DNA of 64,000 nt from Bradyrhizobium sp. SSBR45G (GCF_030159255.1 NZ_BSCT01000024.1:1-64000), one strand, 5' to 3'; numbered from the stretch's first letter, positions 1 to 9,206 are shown. Numbers and translations: made by a program. The notes: generated from the sequence alone by a model not told the origin.

Positions 1-22
1 CCCTCTTCACATCCCAAAACAA

Positions 23-54
23 CAACGCCGCGCTGAAACCTCAGCGCGGCGTTG
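23..54 (+). terminator. Rho-independent terminator-like hairpin at the left edge
   Basis: A perfect 14-bp GC-rich stem (23-36 pairing with 41-54) closes a four-base loop and is followed by a short T-rich run (tcgttt). This is the shape of an intrinsic terminator. It presumably ends a plus-strand gene lying left of the window. The stem itself is seen directly; the terminator role is inferred. Confidence 0.75.
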
Positions 55-433
55 TCGTTTGTACTCCTGCGTTCGTTCGCCCGCATTTTTTCCGACGCCG
101 TCTCACGTCTCGCGATGTCGATCGCCCAGGTAGCCAGAGATCTCACGGTCTCGCGCCTACGCCCCGTGAACGGTCGGCATGATCACAGCCGCGTTAAGCC
201 CAGACATTCTGCGATCGTCCAGGCAGGCAGATCATCTGTCGCTCCTTGCTCTCTCCTATCACGCTCTGATGGTGTGCTGCTTCCACGCCGCTCGACGCGT
301 GCCGAGCTGCCGGACCTCGTCCGCGACCAGGGAGCTCCGCGACATCTCCGGCCTTGCGGTGCTATGCTCGATAAAAAGCCGGGCGGCGGAGAGGAATCCG
401 TTACCGCCGCGAATTGCGAGAAGAGGTGGAAGC
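55..433. other. Intergenic stretch without a convincing gene
   Basis: Open frames run through here on both strands, but their translations are Arg/Ser-rich and without recognisable motifs. I see no gene. The last bases (agaggtgg) are the ribosome binding site of the dioxygenase gene that follows. Confidence 0.5.
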
Positions 434-856
434 ATGGGAGAGCCCGCAACGACATCGGAGCCGCATCGCCTCGGCGCGATCGCGAGCTTTCACGCCCACG
501 TCTATTATGACCAGGAGACCCGCATCGAAGCCGAGCAGCTGCGCACATGGATCGGCGAGCGATTCGTGGTGACCCTCGGCCGCTGGCACGACGCGCTGGT
601 CGGGCCGCATGAGCGCTCGATGTATCAGGTCGCCTTCGCGGTCGAGGTGTTTCCGGCGCTGGTGCCGTGGCTGATGCTCAATCACGGCCGGCTCAGCGTG
701 CTGGTGCATCCGAACACGACGCAGCCGCTGGCAGACCATACGGCGCACGCGTTGTGGATCGGACCGCAGCTCGGCATTCGCGGCGAGACATTGCCTGACA
801 CCGCCGAGGCCGAGCTACCGCTGGCGCCAAATACGACGCCGACCGTGCCCGCCTGA
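434..856 (+). CDS. DOPA 4,5-dioxygenase-family protein
   Basis: A 140-residue protein of the small DOPA 4,5-dioxygenase family, cytosolic non-haem iron proteins that open catechol-type rings by extradiol cleavage. The N-terminal FHAHVYYD motif supplies the family's characteristic His residues. A second conserved stretch, NHGRLSVLVHPNT, lies near residues 78-90, followed by a HALWIG segment. The length fits the family. The ATG at 434 is chosen because it has a good AGAGGTGG site and the protein begins just before the conserved motif, although the frame stays open upstream to 179. It stands alone, and the physiological substrate is unknown. Confidence 0.8.
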   Translation: MGEPATTSEPHRLGAIASFHAHVYYDQETRIEAEQLRTWIGERFVVTLGRWHDALVGPHERSMYQVAFAVEVFPALVPWLMLNHGRLSVLVHPNTTQPLADHTAHALWIGPQLGIRGETLPDTAEAELPLAPNTTPTVPA

Positions 857-1141
857 CTCGCTGCCGACCGCCATGAGATCCGGCGTGGCGCTCACGGTCG
901 CGGCGGCCAGGCGATCCGCCGGTGACGGAATCCGTTCGAGATCGACGACGCTCGGACTGAGCTCTGCGCTTTGGATCTTGAAACTGCTCGTGCTGAGCCG
1001 GCGCGGCGCCAACGCGCGGCTGCCGGGCAGGGCATGACGTGCGCCCTTCGACACGGCGCAGGCGACCAGGCTGGCTACGGCCAGGATTACGACGGACCGT
1101 GCGTGGTGACTGCATCCGCGGGTCTGCCGCCTTCCGGACAT
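815..1141 (-). CDS. Possible small membrane-anchored or secreted hypothetical protein
   Basis: A 108-residue open frame with a hydrophobic segment near residues 17-30 that could be a signal anchor, followed by a polar Ser/Arg-rich tail. It resembles no family I recognise. Its 3' end overlaps the end of the convergent dioxygenase gene by about 40 bases, and no strong ribosome binding site precedes the ATG. It may be spurious. It is listed because it is the only candidate in the gap between the dioxygenase gene and the export lipoprotein gene. Confidence 0.3.
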   Translation of the reverse strand: MSGRRQTRGCSHHARSVVILAVASLVACAVSKGARHALPGSRALAPRRLSTSSFKIQSAELSPSVVDLERIPSPADRLAAATVSATPDLMAVGSESGGHGRRRIWRQR

Positions 1142-1223
1142 TCGTGATGTCCGACAGATTTGCCAGACTGCGGTCGGCCCGCGCCGTCAAAGCGCCGGGC
1201 CGAACGATTTCAGCTGTGGGCCG

Positions 1224-2564
1224 TCACCACTTGGTCTTCACGGCAGTGTTGACGTTGGTCACCGCTCCCGCGGTGCTCGATGTCGTTGCCGCGGTGTTGT
1301 TGATCAGGGTCAAAAGCTTGTAGTAGTCGACGACCTTGGCGTTGGCGACGTACATCACGTCCTTGCTGCGCATCTGGAAGCCCGAGGCGAGCAGCATCCC
1401 CGAGGGATCACGCAAATTGACGTGGTAGATGGTCGGAATGCGTTCGTAGACGAACCGGCTGGTGTCGATACCGAGCTTCTGCAGCAGCGGGCGCTCCTCA
1501 TAGCGGTACAGGAAGACCTCGGCCGGATCCGATTGCTGATCGTTCAAGCCGCCCGCTTTGCCGATCGCCTGAGCCAGCGTCAGGGTCTCGGTGTCGAATG
1601 AGATCTCCGAGTTGAAGCCGAAGACGTTCTGGTTGAGCGCACCGAGCGCGGTGAAGGTCGGCGACTCCCGCGTGATATAGATCACGTCGTTCGGCCGGAT
1701 GAAGATGTTCTCGCGCGGGTCCTGCACCACGCGGGCGAGCAGCACGCGCACGCGCTTGCCGTCCCGCTGCAGCGTCACATAGCTTTCGATCGCCTCGTGC
1801 TTCGGGCCGCCGCCCCGCGCGATCACCGCCAGCAGCCGCTCGCCGACAGAGTTGAGGGCCAGCACGCCCGGCGTGTTGACGTCGCCGAGCACGCTCACCA
1901 CGGCGGAATGCTGCTGGTTGAGGCTGACCACGACCTGCGGCTCGAGCGCGCGCTTCTGCAGTCGGAAGACGATATCCTGCTCGATCTGGGGAAGAGTCCG
2001 GCCGGCGGCTGCGATCTCGCCAGCATAGGGAACGCGGATGTTGCCCTGCTGGTCGACGGCCTGCGCCGGCAGATCGACAAAATTGCCCGGACGGGCGCCG
2101 GCAGCCGTCGGAGGCGTGAACAAGCCGCCCGGCGCCGCCTCGAAGATCGACACGTTCAGGACGTCACCGATGCCGGCGACCTGAACCGGCTTGGGCCGCT
2201 TGTCGGGAAACACGCCCTGGAACGTCACGAGATTGGGTTGCGACAGGAAGCCGATCGTCTCCGGGCTGACATCGACCAGGGCATAGGGAAGGGCAGTGCT
2301 CGAGCGGACGCTGGCCGTGGCGTTGTCGCTGACTGCGTCGCTGGTCGGACCCGTTCCAGGAAGCCAGGAGCACGCCGGGAGGAGCGCCAGCAATGCGACA
2401 GCGACGAGGGCACGCGAGCCGCGCCAGACGCTGCAGAGCCCGCTGAGGCCCGCTGCGCTGCGGATCGGAGATCTTGTTCCGCCAGTCGCACCGTGCGACC
2501 CGGGCGGATTGATCAAGGCCTTCGGACGCATCCTCAGATACAACAATAAAATACGTTTCCCCAC
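1224..2564 (-). CDS. Polysaccharide export outer-membrane lipoprotein (Wza/GumB type)
   Basis: A 446-residue exporter of the Poly_export/SLBB family, which forms the outer-membrane channel of Wzx/Wzy capsule and exopolysaccharide systems. A hydrophobic segment ends in the lipobox LPAC with Cys65, so the mature protein should be a lipoprotein. The Poly_export domain follows at about residues 125-215 (VAGIGDVLNVSIFEA... through RVPYAGEI), then SLBB-type repeats (SVLGDVNTPGVLAL; LAQAIGKAGGLND). A GTG start at 2564 is preferred because it has a GGAGGGAG site; an internal ATG at 2531 is poorly spaced. The partner inner-membrane kinase is at the far end of the locus (34069-36429). Confidence 0.92.
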   Translation of the reverse strand: MGKRILLLYLRMRPKALINPPGSHGATGGTRSPIRSAAGLSGLCSVWRGSRALVAVALLALLPACSWLPGTGPTSDAVSDNATASVRSSTALPYALVDVSPETIGFLSQPNLVTFQGVFPDKRPKPVQVAGIGDVLNVSIFEAAPGGLFTPPTAAGARPGNFVDLPAQAVDQQGNIRVPYAGEIAAAGRTLPQIEQDIVFRLQKRALEPQVVVSLNQQHSAVVSVLGDVNTPGVLALNSVGERLLAVIARGGGPKHEAIESYVTLQRDGKRVRVLLARVVQDPRENIFIRPNDVIYITRESPTFTALGALNQNVFGFNSEISFDTETLTLAQAIGKAGGLNDQQSDPAEVFLYRYEERPLLQKLGIDTSRFVYERIPTIYHVNLRDPSGMLLASGFQMRSKDVMYVANAKVVDYYKLLTLINNTAATTSSTAGAVTNVNTAVKTKW

Positions 2565-2980
2565 GCCACTCCCTCCGCCAAGGAGGGAGATCGCCCCACT
2601 TGGTTCCCAACCTAACCGGCGCCCACACCAGGCGAAAGCGCATCACCATTCAGCCGGGCCGGCTTTTGCCGCGCCGTGCTAATTCGGTCACAGTCGGGCC
2701 TCACCGACTTACCGCTCGCAGCTCTCGTCGCCCCTGAGCCTCTGCGTCCGCCAAGCCCACAAGGCGGCAAACGTCCTCCGACCTCGTGAAATCCGTAAAA
2801 TTCTAGACAGAAAGCCATTGAGCAACGGTTATCCGAGTCGCGCGCGCCGGTCGTTGTCGAAACGGCCCAAAAAACGAGGGGGCGGCGGTTGCGGATCCGC
2901 TGGGCACGGCCCGACCGGACCCGTCGGTTGTCCGCGGCCGTCATTCAAGTCTATGCTGCCAGCCTGACCTGGGCCATCTT
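2565..2980. other. Intergenic region upstream of the export lipoprotein gene
   Basis: This gap separates two divergent genes and must hold the promoter of the minus-strand export gene. There is a moderately AT-rich patch near 2785-2835, but I see no clear paired promoter boxes, repeat or RNA. Confidence 0.4.
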
Positions 2981-3274
2981 GTGGGGAGCATGCCGTTGTC
3001 GAACGTCATCAGGATCGCAGCTGCTGCGCTCATCGCGGCCCTGGCGGGTCTGTCCGGCCCGGCGTCGGCCCGCGGGCTCTATCCGCTTACCGAGTGCGGC
3101 CCTGATCTCAGCCGCCTGTGCCGGCTCCACGGCGCGTTCGAGGCCACTCCGTTTCATTACAATCTTGCGATCTATCCAGGATGCATCCGGCGGGCCGCCG
3201 TGGAGACGCCCCACGGGGTGCGGTATCGGCGCGTCATAGTCTGCGGGGCGCCGGAGCGGGCGATGATCTGGTAA
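2981..3274 (+). CDS. Small secreted hypothetical protein
   Basis: A 97-residue protein with a clear Sec signal peptide: a hydrophobic Ala/Leu/Ile core around residues 11-23, then a cleavage-like GPASARG. The mature part of about 67 residues contains four cysteines (in TECGP, RLCRL, YPGCI and IVCG), suggesting two disulfides in the periplasm. A GTG at 2981 and an ATG at 2990 are both possible starts. The GGGGAG sequence lies too close to the ATG, so the start is unsettled. I do not recognise the family. It lies between the export gene and the AT-rich region. Confidence 0.6.
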   Translation: MGSMPLSNVIRIAAAALIAALAGLSGPASARGLYPLTECGPDLSRLCRLHGAFEATPFHYNLAIYPGCIRRAAVETPHGVRYRRVIVCGAPERAMIW

Positions 3275-3662
3275 GCCGGCGTCTCGCGAGGCCTCGTGGT
3301 TCGGGCTCCGCGGCGAGCCCGCTTACGCCTGTTTCTGCTGTGACCCGGATTGCACTGGGGCAGGGGCGCCGCGCGTCCGTGGGGAACCCTTCGAACGAGG
3401 GCCTGGGGCGGACTTCAAACATAAACGTCGTAAAATACCGCGGTTGCATAGGCTGTTTTATGCAATCTAAAATTAAATATTTTATTCGTGTGCCCCGGAC
3501 AACGCCTGCCATGAAAAGGCGCTGAGTGAACAAACTAAAGCTTCATTTGTCGCCGACCAAGGGTGGTTAATAAGTCCTTTCGGGTGTGCGGCGACAGATT
3601 GCGCCAAGCCGCTTCCTGCGCCGGACGTATTTAATGTGTTGTCTTGCAGATGGTAAATTAAC
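3275..3662. promoter_or_regulatory. AT-rich intergenic island with ATTAAAT motifs
   Basis: In otherwise GC-rich DNA this gap contains aattaaatattttatt (3471-3486), tatttaat (3628-3635) and taaatta (3654-3660). It is the leftmost of a series of islands with the same motif scattered through the polysaccharide locus. I see no RNA gene or repeat in it. Confidence 0.5.
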
Positions 3663-4121
3663 TTGTCGCGAGTTGTTAATTTAATCCCGGTCACCGGATC
3701 CGAACGTTGTCGCGATGGCAGTTCGCGGGCGCTCGAGAAAAATCCCTCAAATCTCGCCAACGAGTGGGGTCCGTCCTTGTGCGACGAGCTTGGTACAGCG
3801 TTGAGTGAAGATGAGTTGGACGTCGGCCGCGGCCGCGCCCCGAATTCCGTCCAGAAATCATTGAGCAAGATCCGGAGCGCCAGATTGCGCTTGAAGCAGC
3901 CGCCGGCGGATCATTCGACGCCGGCTGCCCTGATGTCGCAAATCGAACTCTACGACGTCCTTCTCGATGAAATCCGTTCGATCACCAGCAGTCTCGACAA
4001 GCGTGTCGAGCATTCCGGCGCTCCCAGCCGTCGTCCGATGGCAAACAGGCGTCACCGCGGCACCGCTCATCTGATCGTGCCGCATCGTACGGCGCCCGGC
4101 CGCACCAAGCAGCAGCGGTAG
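3663..4121 (+). CDS. Hypothetical protein, start uncertain
   Basis: A 152-codon frame from a TTG. The stretch from about residue 90 (MSQIELYDVLLDEIRSITSSLDKR) looks like a real amphipathic helix, and GC-rich third positions there suggest coding. The first 10-15 codons overlap an ATTAAAT-type island (ttaatttaat at 3676-3685), so the true start may lie further downstream. The C-terminus is basic (RRHRG...RTKQQR). No family is recognised. A small regulatory or nucleic-acid-binding role is possible but unsupported. Confidence 0.4.
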   Translation: MSRVVNLIPVTGSERCRDGSSRALEKNPSNLANEWGPSLCDELGTALSEDELDVGRGRAPNSVQKSLSKIRSARLRLKQPPADHSTPAALMSQIELYDVLLDEIRSITSSLDKRVEHSGAPSRRPMANRRHRGTAHLIVPHRTAPGRTKQQR

Positions 4122-4971
4122 GCACGGCGTACATGAAAGCCCTTGTTGCTCTGTCGTCCCGGAAGCCAGCGCTTCCGGCCAGCTGGCGCGGTCACGTTGC
4201 CTTTGATCGGGGACGCCTCCACGGCCGTTCGGCGCCCGATCGGGCCCGGCTTCGTCGGTCTCGCTGATCCGGCGCGTTGACGCCGGTGCGACCGGTGGCC
4301 TCGCAATTTTTCCTATTGCCGGAAATAGGCCCTGCCGGAAATACGCCGCCGGATCTTCGGTCGGCCCGCCTCCCTGCACGAACCATCACCGCGAACGGAG
4401 ATCTGCTCCTCGTCGCGCCGGCAGGCGGGTCCCGGATGTGCTCGAACGGGCCCATTCTGCGGTCGAGCCGATGGACGCGGGCCGCATTGTGTCATATTCC
4501 CGGTTTCGTGCGTAATTAAACCCGCTCCCGACATTTTGTGCGGATGCAAAATATCCCGATCCGGGTTAGCGGCTTTATCGCCCGAATAGGTTGTGCCTGT
4601 CGCCGCCCGTGCTGCCAGGAGTTCTCAGATGGAGAGGGCTGGCAGCCGGAATATGCCTGTTTGCGCCAGTTTAATCGCGTGATTTCGGCGCGTTTCCGCC
4701 ATAAAATGCGATGATCTGTTGCAGATCGCGTCGATTTGAAGTCTTTTAATGCCAGGGGCGCAGCCGTGGTCATGGCGTGCAAGAGCGGGCAACACAATTT
4801 ACCGGAATAGGGTTGAAGGTTGATATTTGTTTGAGTTACAACCAAATACATTGGTGGCGTGGGTATAAATCAAATATTCCGGTTTTCCGACAGAGAACCA
4901 CTTGCGGATCGAAATACCGAATTATATGACATTAATTCGGCAGGATAGAGAACACAGACAAAGGCTGCTGC
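4122..4971. other. Long intergenic region upstream of the H-NS-family gene
   Basis: About 850 bases without a convincing gene. The right half (about 4500-4970) is unusually AT-rich and contains gtaattaaac (4510-4519), tataaatcaaata and an inverted repeat just before the H-NS-like gene (annotated separately). Short open frames on the minus strand here have no features of real proteins. Confidence 0.45.
4917..4940. promoter_or_regulatory. Inverted repeat upstream of the H-NS-family gene
   Basis: A perfect 8-bp inverted repeat, ccgaatta (4917-4924) and taattcgg (4933-4940), with an 8-base spacer. It ends 31 bases before the ATG of the H-NS-like gene. The position and symmetry fit an operator or a promoter-proximal hairpin. 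An autoregulatory role is inference only. Confidence 0.45.
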
Positions 4972-5355
4972 ATGTCCAGCAAGAAGATCGATTTAGACGC
5001 GATGTCGTTCGATGACCTCTGGTCTCTGCATGAGCAGATCAGTCAGATTCTGGCTGTGAGGATCACGTCTGAGAAGCGCGAGCTCGAACGTCGTCTGGCG
5101 GTTCTCAACCGCAGCCGCGGCGCGATCGAGGGAACGAACAACGAGGGCGCGCAGTCCTACAGCGCAACAGGAAAGGCGCGCCGCAAATATCCGCGTGTGC
5201 TGCCGAAATATCGCAACCCGCAGACTTCGGAGACCTGGTCCGGGCGCGGCAAGCAGCCGCGCTGGCTAGTCGCCGCGATTAAAACGGGACGTCGGATCGA
5301 GGAATTCGCGATCAACGCCACCGGTGCTCCCAAAGGCCGCCGTCAGCGCGCCTGA
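4972..5355 (+). CDS. H-NS-family nucleoid-associated regulator (HvrA-like)
   Basis: A 127-residue DNA-binding protein of the H-NS histone family. Residues 1-50 form a charged, heptad-like helical region typical of the oligomerisation domain (DDLWSLHEQISQIL...EKRELERRL). Residues about 75-115 are the C-terminal DNA-binding domain, with the hallmark KYRNP and TWSGRGKQPRWL followed by AIKTGRRIEEF. Such proteins bind the minor groove of AT-rich DNA and silence or tune transcription. An AAAGG site lies nine bases before the ATG. Its place inside a polysaccharide locus dotted with AT-rich islands makes it a candidate local regulator, though H-NS-like proteins usually act genome-wide. Confidence 0.9.
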   Translation: MSSKKIDLDAMSFDDLWSLHEQISQILAVRITSEKRELERRLAVLNRSRGAIEGTNNEGAQSYSATGKARRKYPRVLPKYRNPQTSETWSGRGKQPRWLVAAIKTGRRIEEFAINATGAPKGRRQRA

Positions 5356-5563
5356 TCGATTTTGGTCCGGTTCATGCGCCGCTCATGAGCGGCAGCGCCG
5401 TGCCTCCAGGACACCCCGCGACGCGTGACCGGATTGCCCTCTCGGACCCCGGAGCGCGGGCTTCGCCGCCAGGTCGCCACAGCGCCGGCGATGGCCTCAG
5501 TTGATGATCGCCCGCGGTGCTCAGTGCCCGCATCGGCAGTGAGTTGCCCCGTCCTCAACCGCG

Positions 5564-7039
5564 CTAATAGGCATTGTTGCCGCGGATCAGCTCGATCGGG
5601 GTCCTGAGAAGGATCGCGATATCCAGCGACAGGCTCCAATTGTCGATGTACCAGAGGTCGAATTCGACACGCTCTTCGATCGACGCCCGCGTCGGCGTCG
5701 GCCCGCGGCAGCCATGCACCTGCGCCCACCCGGTCAGTCCAGGCTTGACGCGGCGACGGAACGCGTAGTTGCGCACCAGCTTGTCGAACTCGTTGTCATG
5801 GGCCAAGGCGTGGGGGCGGGGGCCCACCAGGGACATGCTGCCGTTCAAGACATTGAGCAGCTGCGGCAGCTCATCGATGCTGGTGCGGCGCAGCCATGCG
5901 CCGAGGCGCGTGAACCGGCTGTCCCCGATCCTGGCCTGGACGACGGAGGGGCCGTCCTCGAGCACTGACATCGTGCGGAACTTGTAGATCTGGAAGGCGC
6001 GCCCGTTGAAGCCGCAGCGCTGCTGGCGGAACAGCACTGGTCCTGCCGAGTCGAGCTTGATGGCGATCGCGACCAGCAGCAGCAGCGGCGACAGCAGCAG
6101 CAGCGCTGCTCCCGCCAGCGCAAGGTCCATGAGTCGCTTCGTGGCGTGTTCGAGCGGACTCATCAGCCCGCGATGCAGCTCGACGCATACGGCGCTGCCG
6201 AGGTCGTGGCGCGGGCGCCTGAACAGCTCTGCAGCCGCGCCGACGGGGACGAAGCTCACGGGAAACGGTAGAACTCTCAACTCGGCGCCCAGCGTTCGCA
6301 GCTCGGACCACGGGTCGGGGCTGGCGCCGACCACGATCTCCTCGATGTCGGAGCCGCGAACATAATCGATCACGCTCGCGACGACGCGCTGCCGCTGCTC
6401 CACATCGGAGCATGAGTCAGGAAGCAGGAAGTGCCGCTTGACGCGGAAGCCGGTATCCATGAGCGCCTGGGTCAGGCCCGCATTGTCCTTGCTGGCGTCG
6501 TCGGTGATCAGAACGATGTTCCTGCCCGAGAACCGCTTCTCCGCAAGACCTTTCGCCAGCAGATAGTCCGTGATCCGGCGGTTCACGATCAGCGCCGTCA
6601 GCCCGAGGGTCGCGAAGACGACGCTGGTGCCGCGCGAAAACTCGCTGCCGATCTTCAGCGCAAACAGCGCGCCGGCCAGCACGAGGAAAGCGGTGATCCA
6701 GGTCAGGCAGGTCGCGCGGATCTGGCGCGGCAGGATCAGGAGCTCGGCCGGCCGATACATGCCGCGGATCTTCATCAGCGACACGAACAGGGCTGAGACC
6801 AGGATGGCAAGCCCGACCGACTTGCTGACGTCGTTGGCGCTGGACGGGTCCTGCAGGTGATAGAGAAAGCCGGACAGCACGCTGGATGTGGCGATCGTCG
6901 CGATGTCGGCCGCGATCGCGAACGGCTCCACCGCGGCGTAGTGGACAGGCCATTTACGGCCCTGGGGTTGCCGATCCGCCAACAGGGCCGCCGGCATGCC
7001 GTTTCGATCGAGAGTCTCGGGCTGATCCACGTAATGCAT
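5564..7039 (-). CDS. Undecaprenyl-phosphate hexose-1-phosphate transferase (initiating phosphoglycosyltransferase)
   Basis: A 491-residue inner-membrane enzyme of the WcaJ/ExoY/PssA polyprenyl glycosylphosphotransferase family. It moves a hexose-1-phosphate from a UDP-sugar to undecaprenyl phosphate and so starts the repeat unit. The N-terminal half has several membrane segments and a nucleotide-binding-like CoA_binding_3 region. The catalytic C-terminal domain begins with a membrane helix (KRLMDLALAGAALLLLSPLL, about 288-307) and carries KFRTM, DELPQLLNVL, SLVGPRP and KPGLTGWAQVHG. The size is that of full-length WcaJ-type members. It is divergent from the cytidylyltransferase gene across an AT-rich gap. 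The sugar transferred cannot be told from sequence. Confidence 0.93.
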   Translation of the reverse strand: MHYVDQPETLDRNGMPAALLADRQPQGRKWPVHYAAVEPFAIAADIATIATSSVLSGFLYHLQDPSSANDVSKSVGLAILVSALFVSLMKIRGMYRPAELLILPRQIRATCLTWITAFLVLAGALFALKIGSEFSRGTSVVFATLGLTALIVNRRITDYLLAKGLAEKRFSGRNIVLITDDASKDNAGLTQALMDTGFRVKRHFLLPDSCSDVEQRQRVVASVIDYVRGSDIEEIVVGASPDPWSELRTLGAELRVLPFPVSFVPVGAAAELFRRPRHDLGSAVCVELHRGLMSPLEHATKRLMDLALAGAALLLLSPLLLLVAIAIKLDSAGPVLFRQQRCGFNGRAFQIYKFRTMSVLEDGPSVVQARIGDSRFTRLGAWLRRTSIDELPQLLNVLNGSMSLVGPRPHALAHDNEFDKLVRNYAFRRRVKPGLTGWAQVHGCRGPTPTRASIEERVEFDLWYIDNWSLSLDIAILLRTPIELIRGNNAY

Positions 7040-7559
7040 GGGATGTCGGGGTTCGAAACTCGGTTAAATAGCCGCCTGCAGCGTTTATATAGACAAATAT
7101 TTAATTTAGACAAATAAAATCGGTGTCCGTTTTATTTTTGCCGCGCGGCGGTCTCGAAATACCGCACTGCGACGTCGTCGGCGAGAGGCGCTTCGCGGCG
7201 CCGAACGAACGGACGTAAACGCCTTCATTTATGGGCGTCAGAGCAGCAGCGGAGCGGCGCGACCGGCTCGTCGTCAGACCGTCGGTGTGGCGGATTAATG
7301 TCGTCGGAGCGGATATTTCAATCTCCGGCACAAAAAATGCTGTTTAAAATAAAATTAAATAAGCCTATTAATTGGGAGGCGAGCCGCGCTTTCGCGACGT
7401 GGCCTGCGCACTGCCTGCCGGACGACGGAGAGCTTTTCTCTGCGCCATCCGGGCGGGCCTGCCCCGAACCGGACTCCGCGCCGTCGTCGAGGCCGGCCGT
7501 GGGGCTGGAGGTTATTGAATGTTCATTTGCAAGATGATGAATCCGAAGGACGTCGAGCC
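7040..7559. promoter_or_regulatory. Divergent promoter region with AT-rich motif islands
   Basis: The gap between the divergent phosphoglycosyltransferase and cytidylyltransferase genes. Two AT-rich islands stand out, tatttaattt (7098-7107) and aaaattaaat (7351-7360), one near each promoter. They match the motif family found across the locus. I see no small gene that I would support here. Confidence 0.5.
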
Positions 7560-8357
7560 ATGAAGGTCGTGTTGTTCTGTGGAGGACTTGGCACCCGGAT
7601 CAGGGAATATTCCGAGAGCGTCCCGAAGCCGATGATCCCGATCGGCCATCAGCCGATCCTCTGGCACGTGATGCAGTATTACAGCCAGTATGGGCATCGC
7701 GACTTCGTGCTGTGCCTCGGCTACAAGGCCAACGTGGTGAAGGACTATTTCCTGAACTACAATCAGGCTGCGACCACCGACTGCACGATCTCGCAATTCG
7801 GCAAGAAGGTCGAGTTGCTGGGCGAGCGCCCGGCCGACTGGCGGGTTTCCCTCGTCGATACCGGGATCTGGCGCAACATCGGCCAGCGCCTGCGGGCCGT
7901 CCGGCACATGGTGCAGGACGAAGAGATCTTTCTCGCCAATTACAGCGACGGCCTGACCGATGCGCCGCTGCCGGAGATGATCGACCGCTTCAAGCGCAGC
8001 GGAAAGATCGGCTGCTTCATTGCCATCCATCCGCCGATCAGCTTCCACCTCGCCGAGTTCGACGCAAACGGCACGGTGGGGCGCATGGCAGCCAGCAATG
8101 ATTCCGACATCTGGATCAATGGCGGCTACTTCATCTTCCGCAAGGAGATCTTCGACTACATCGAGGAGGGCGACGAGCTCGTGGTGCAGCCGTTCAAGCG
8201 GCTGATCGACCGCGGCGAGCTGATGGCCTACCGCTACGAAGGATTCTGGCGGGCGATGGACACGCTCCGCGACCGCCAGGTGCTCGAGGAGATGATCGAG
8301 CGCGGTGATACGCCCTGGCATCTCGGCGCCAATCTGCCTGCGGTGGTGAACGGATGA
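7560..8357 (+). CDS. rfbF: Glucose-1-phosphate cytidylyltransferase (RfbF-like)
   Basis: A 265-residue nucleotidyltransferase that makes CDP-glucose from CTP and glucose-1-phosphate, the entry to CDP-sugar pathways. The signature GGLGTRIREYSESVPKPMIPIG-type loop is at residues 7-28, followed by hexose-recognition segments (LCLGYKANVVKDYF, the NYSDGLTD metal site, GGYFIFR, EGFWRAMDTLRD). The length matches RfbF. The ATG at 7560 is chosen because the family motif follows at once and an AAGGA site lies upstream; a TTG extension to 7515 is unlikely. Its stop overlaps the start of the PIG-L gene by four bases. The usual partner, CDP-glucose 4,6-dehydratase, is not recognisable next door. Confidence 0.9.
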   Translation: MKVVLFCGGLGTRIREYSESVPKPMIPIGHQPILWHVMQYYSQYGHRDFVLCLGYKANVVKDYFLNYNQAATTDCTISQFGKKVELLGERPADWRVSLVDTGIWRNIGQRLRAVRHMVQDEEIFLANYSDGLTDAPLPEMIDRFKRSGKIGCFIAIHPPISFHLAEFDANGTVGRMAASNDSDIWINGGYFIFRKEIFDYIEEGDELVVQPFKRLIDRGELMAYRYEGFWRAMDTLRDRQVLEEMIERGDTPWHLGANLPAVVNG

Positions 8358-9007
8358 GGGCCCTCCAGCTCGCCGGTCGGGGTGACCGGCTGTCGGTCCT
8401 GTGTCTCGGGGCGCACTCGGACGACATCGAGATCGGCGCGGGAGGCACGCTTCTGACCTTGCTCGACCAGGGCGTCCGCCTGGACGTTCATTGGTGCGTG
8501 CTGAGCGGCAATGGCGAGCGCGGCGTCGAGGCGACAGCGTCGGCCAACGACTTTCTCGCCGAAGCCGCCGGCCGCAACCTCGAAATCCTGAACTTCCGGG
8601 ACGGCTTCTTCCCTGAGCAGGGCGAGGAGATCAAGGCCTGGTTCGAGTCTCTGAAGAGCAGGATCAATCCTGATGTGATCCTCGCCCACCGCCGCGACGA
8701 CGCGCATCAGGACCATCGCCAGGTCAACCGGCTGGTCTGGAACACGTTTCGCGACCATCTCGTGCTCGAATATGAGATTCCGAAATGGGACGGCGATCTC
8801 GGACGGCCCAACGTCTACATGCCGGTCTCCGAATTCGTCATGAAGCGCAAGGTCGCGCTGCTGATGTCGCATTTCGGCAGCCAGCGCTCCAAGCAGTGGT
8901 TCGACCCCGAGACGTTCCTAGGCCTGGCCCGGCTGCGCGGCATGGAATGCCGTGCTCCGGAGCGCTATGCCGAGGCATTCGTCGTGCGCAAGCTGTCGCT
9001 GGGGTGA
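8354..9007 (+). CDS. PIG-L family (LmbE-like) deacetylase
   Basis: A 217-residue zinc-dependent N-deacetylase-like protein. The family motif AHSDD (residues 20-24) and the downstream HRRDDAHQDHRQV segment provide the expected metal ligands. Such enzymes remove N-acetyl groups from amino sugars or related substrates in the cytosol. It overlaps the cytidylyltransferase gene by ATGA, so the two are translationally coupled. In context it probably acts on a nucleotide-linked or lipid-linked amino sugar, which would mean that the final sugar carries a free or re-acylated amine. Confidence 0.88.
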   Translation: MRALQLAGRGDRLSVLCLGAHSDDIEIGAGGTLLTLLDQGVRLDVHWCVLSGNGERGVEATASANDFLAEAAGRNLEILNFRDGFFPEQGEEIKAWFESLKSRINPDVILAHRRDDAHQDHRQVNRLVWNTFRDHLVLEYEIPKWDGDLGRPNVYMPVSEFVMKRKVALLMSHFGSQRSKQWFDPETFLGLARLRGMECRAPERYAEAFVVRKLSLG

Positions 9008-9206
9008 CCGGCGGATGAAGCCGCTGGCTGTCGCCGCAATCCTCAGGCGCCGCGCGTAGACGATCGCGGCGCTTTGCCGGCAATCGATGCCTGCGGGCGT
9101 GCGGCTGCGTTCAAGCCGACGCTTCGACGTGAATCCGGGCTCGGCCGCGTGCGCGGCCCTTCAGCCGGCCTTTCGCATCCGATGTGATCCGGGTGGCGCG
9201 CGGCGG

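Noticed and set aside
3482..3868. Minus-strand 128-codon frame in the AT-rich gap
   Set aside because: It has no hydrophobic core pattern or motif and overlaps the more coding-like plus-strand frame from 3663.
5378..5393. gccgctcatgagcggc palindrome after the H-NS-like gene as a terminator
   Set aside because: The 6-bp stem is short and has no T tract after it. It may help end transcription between convergent genes but is not a supportable terminator.
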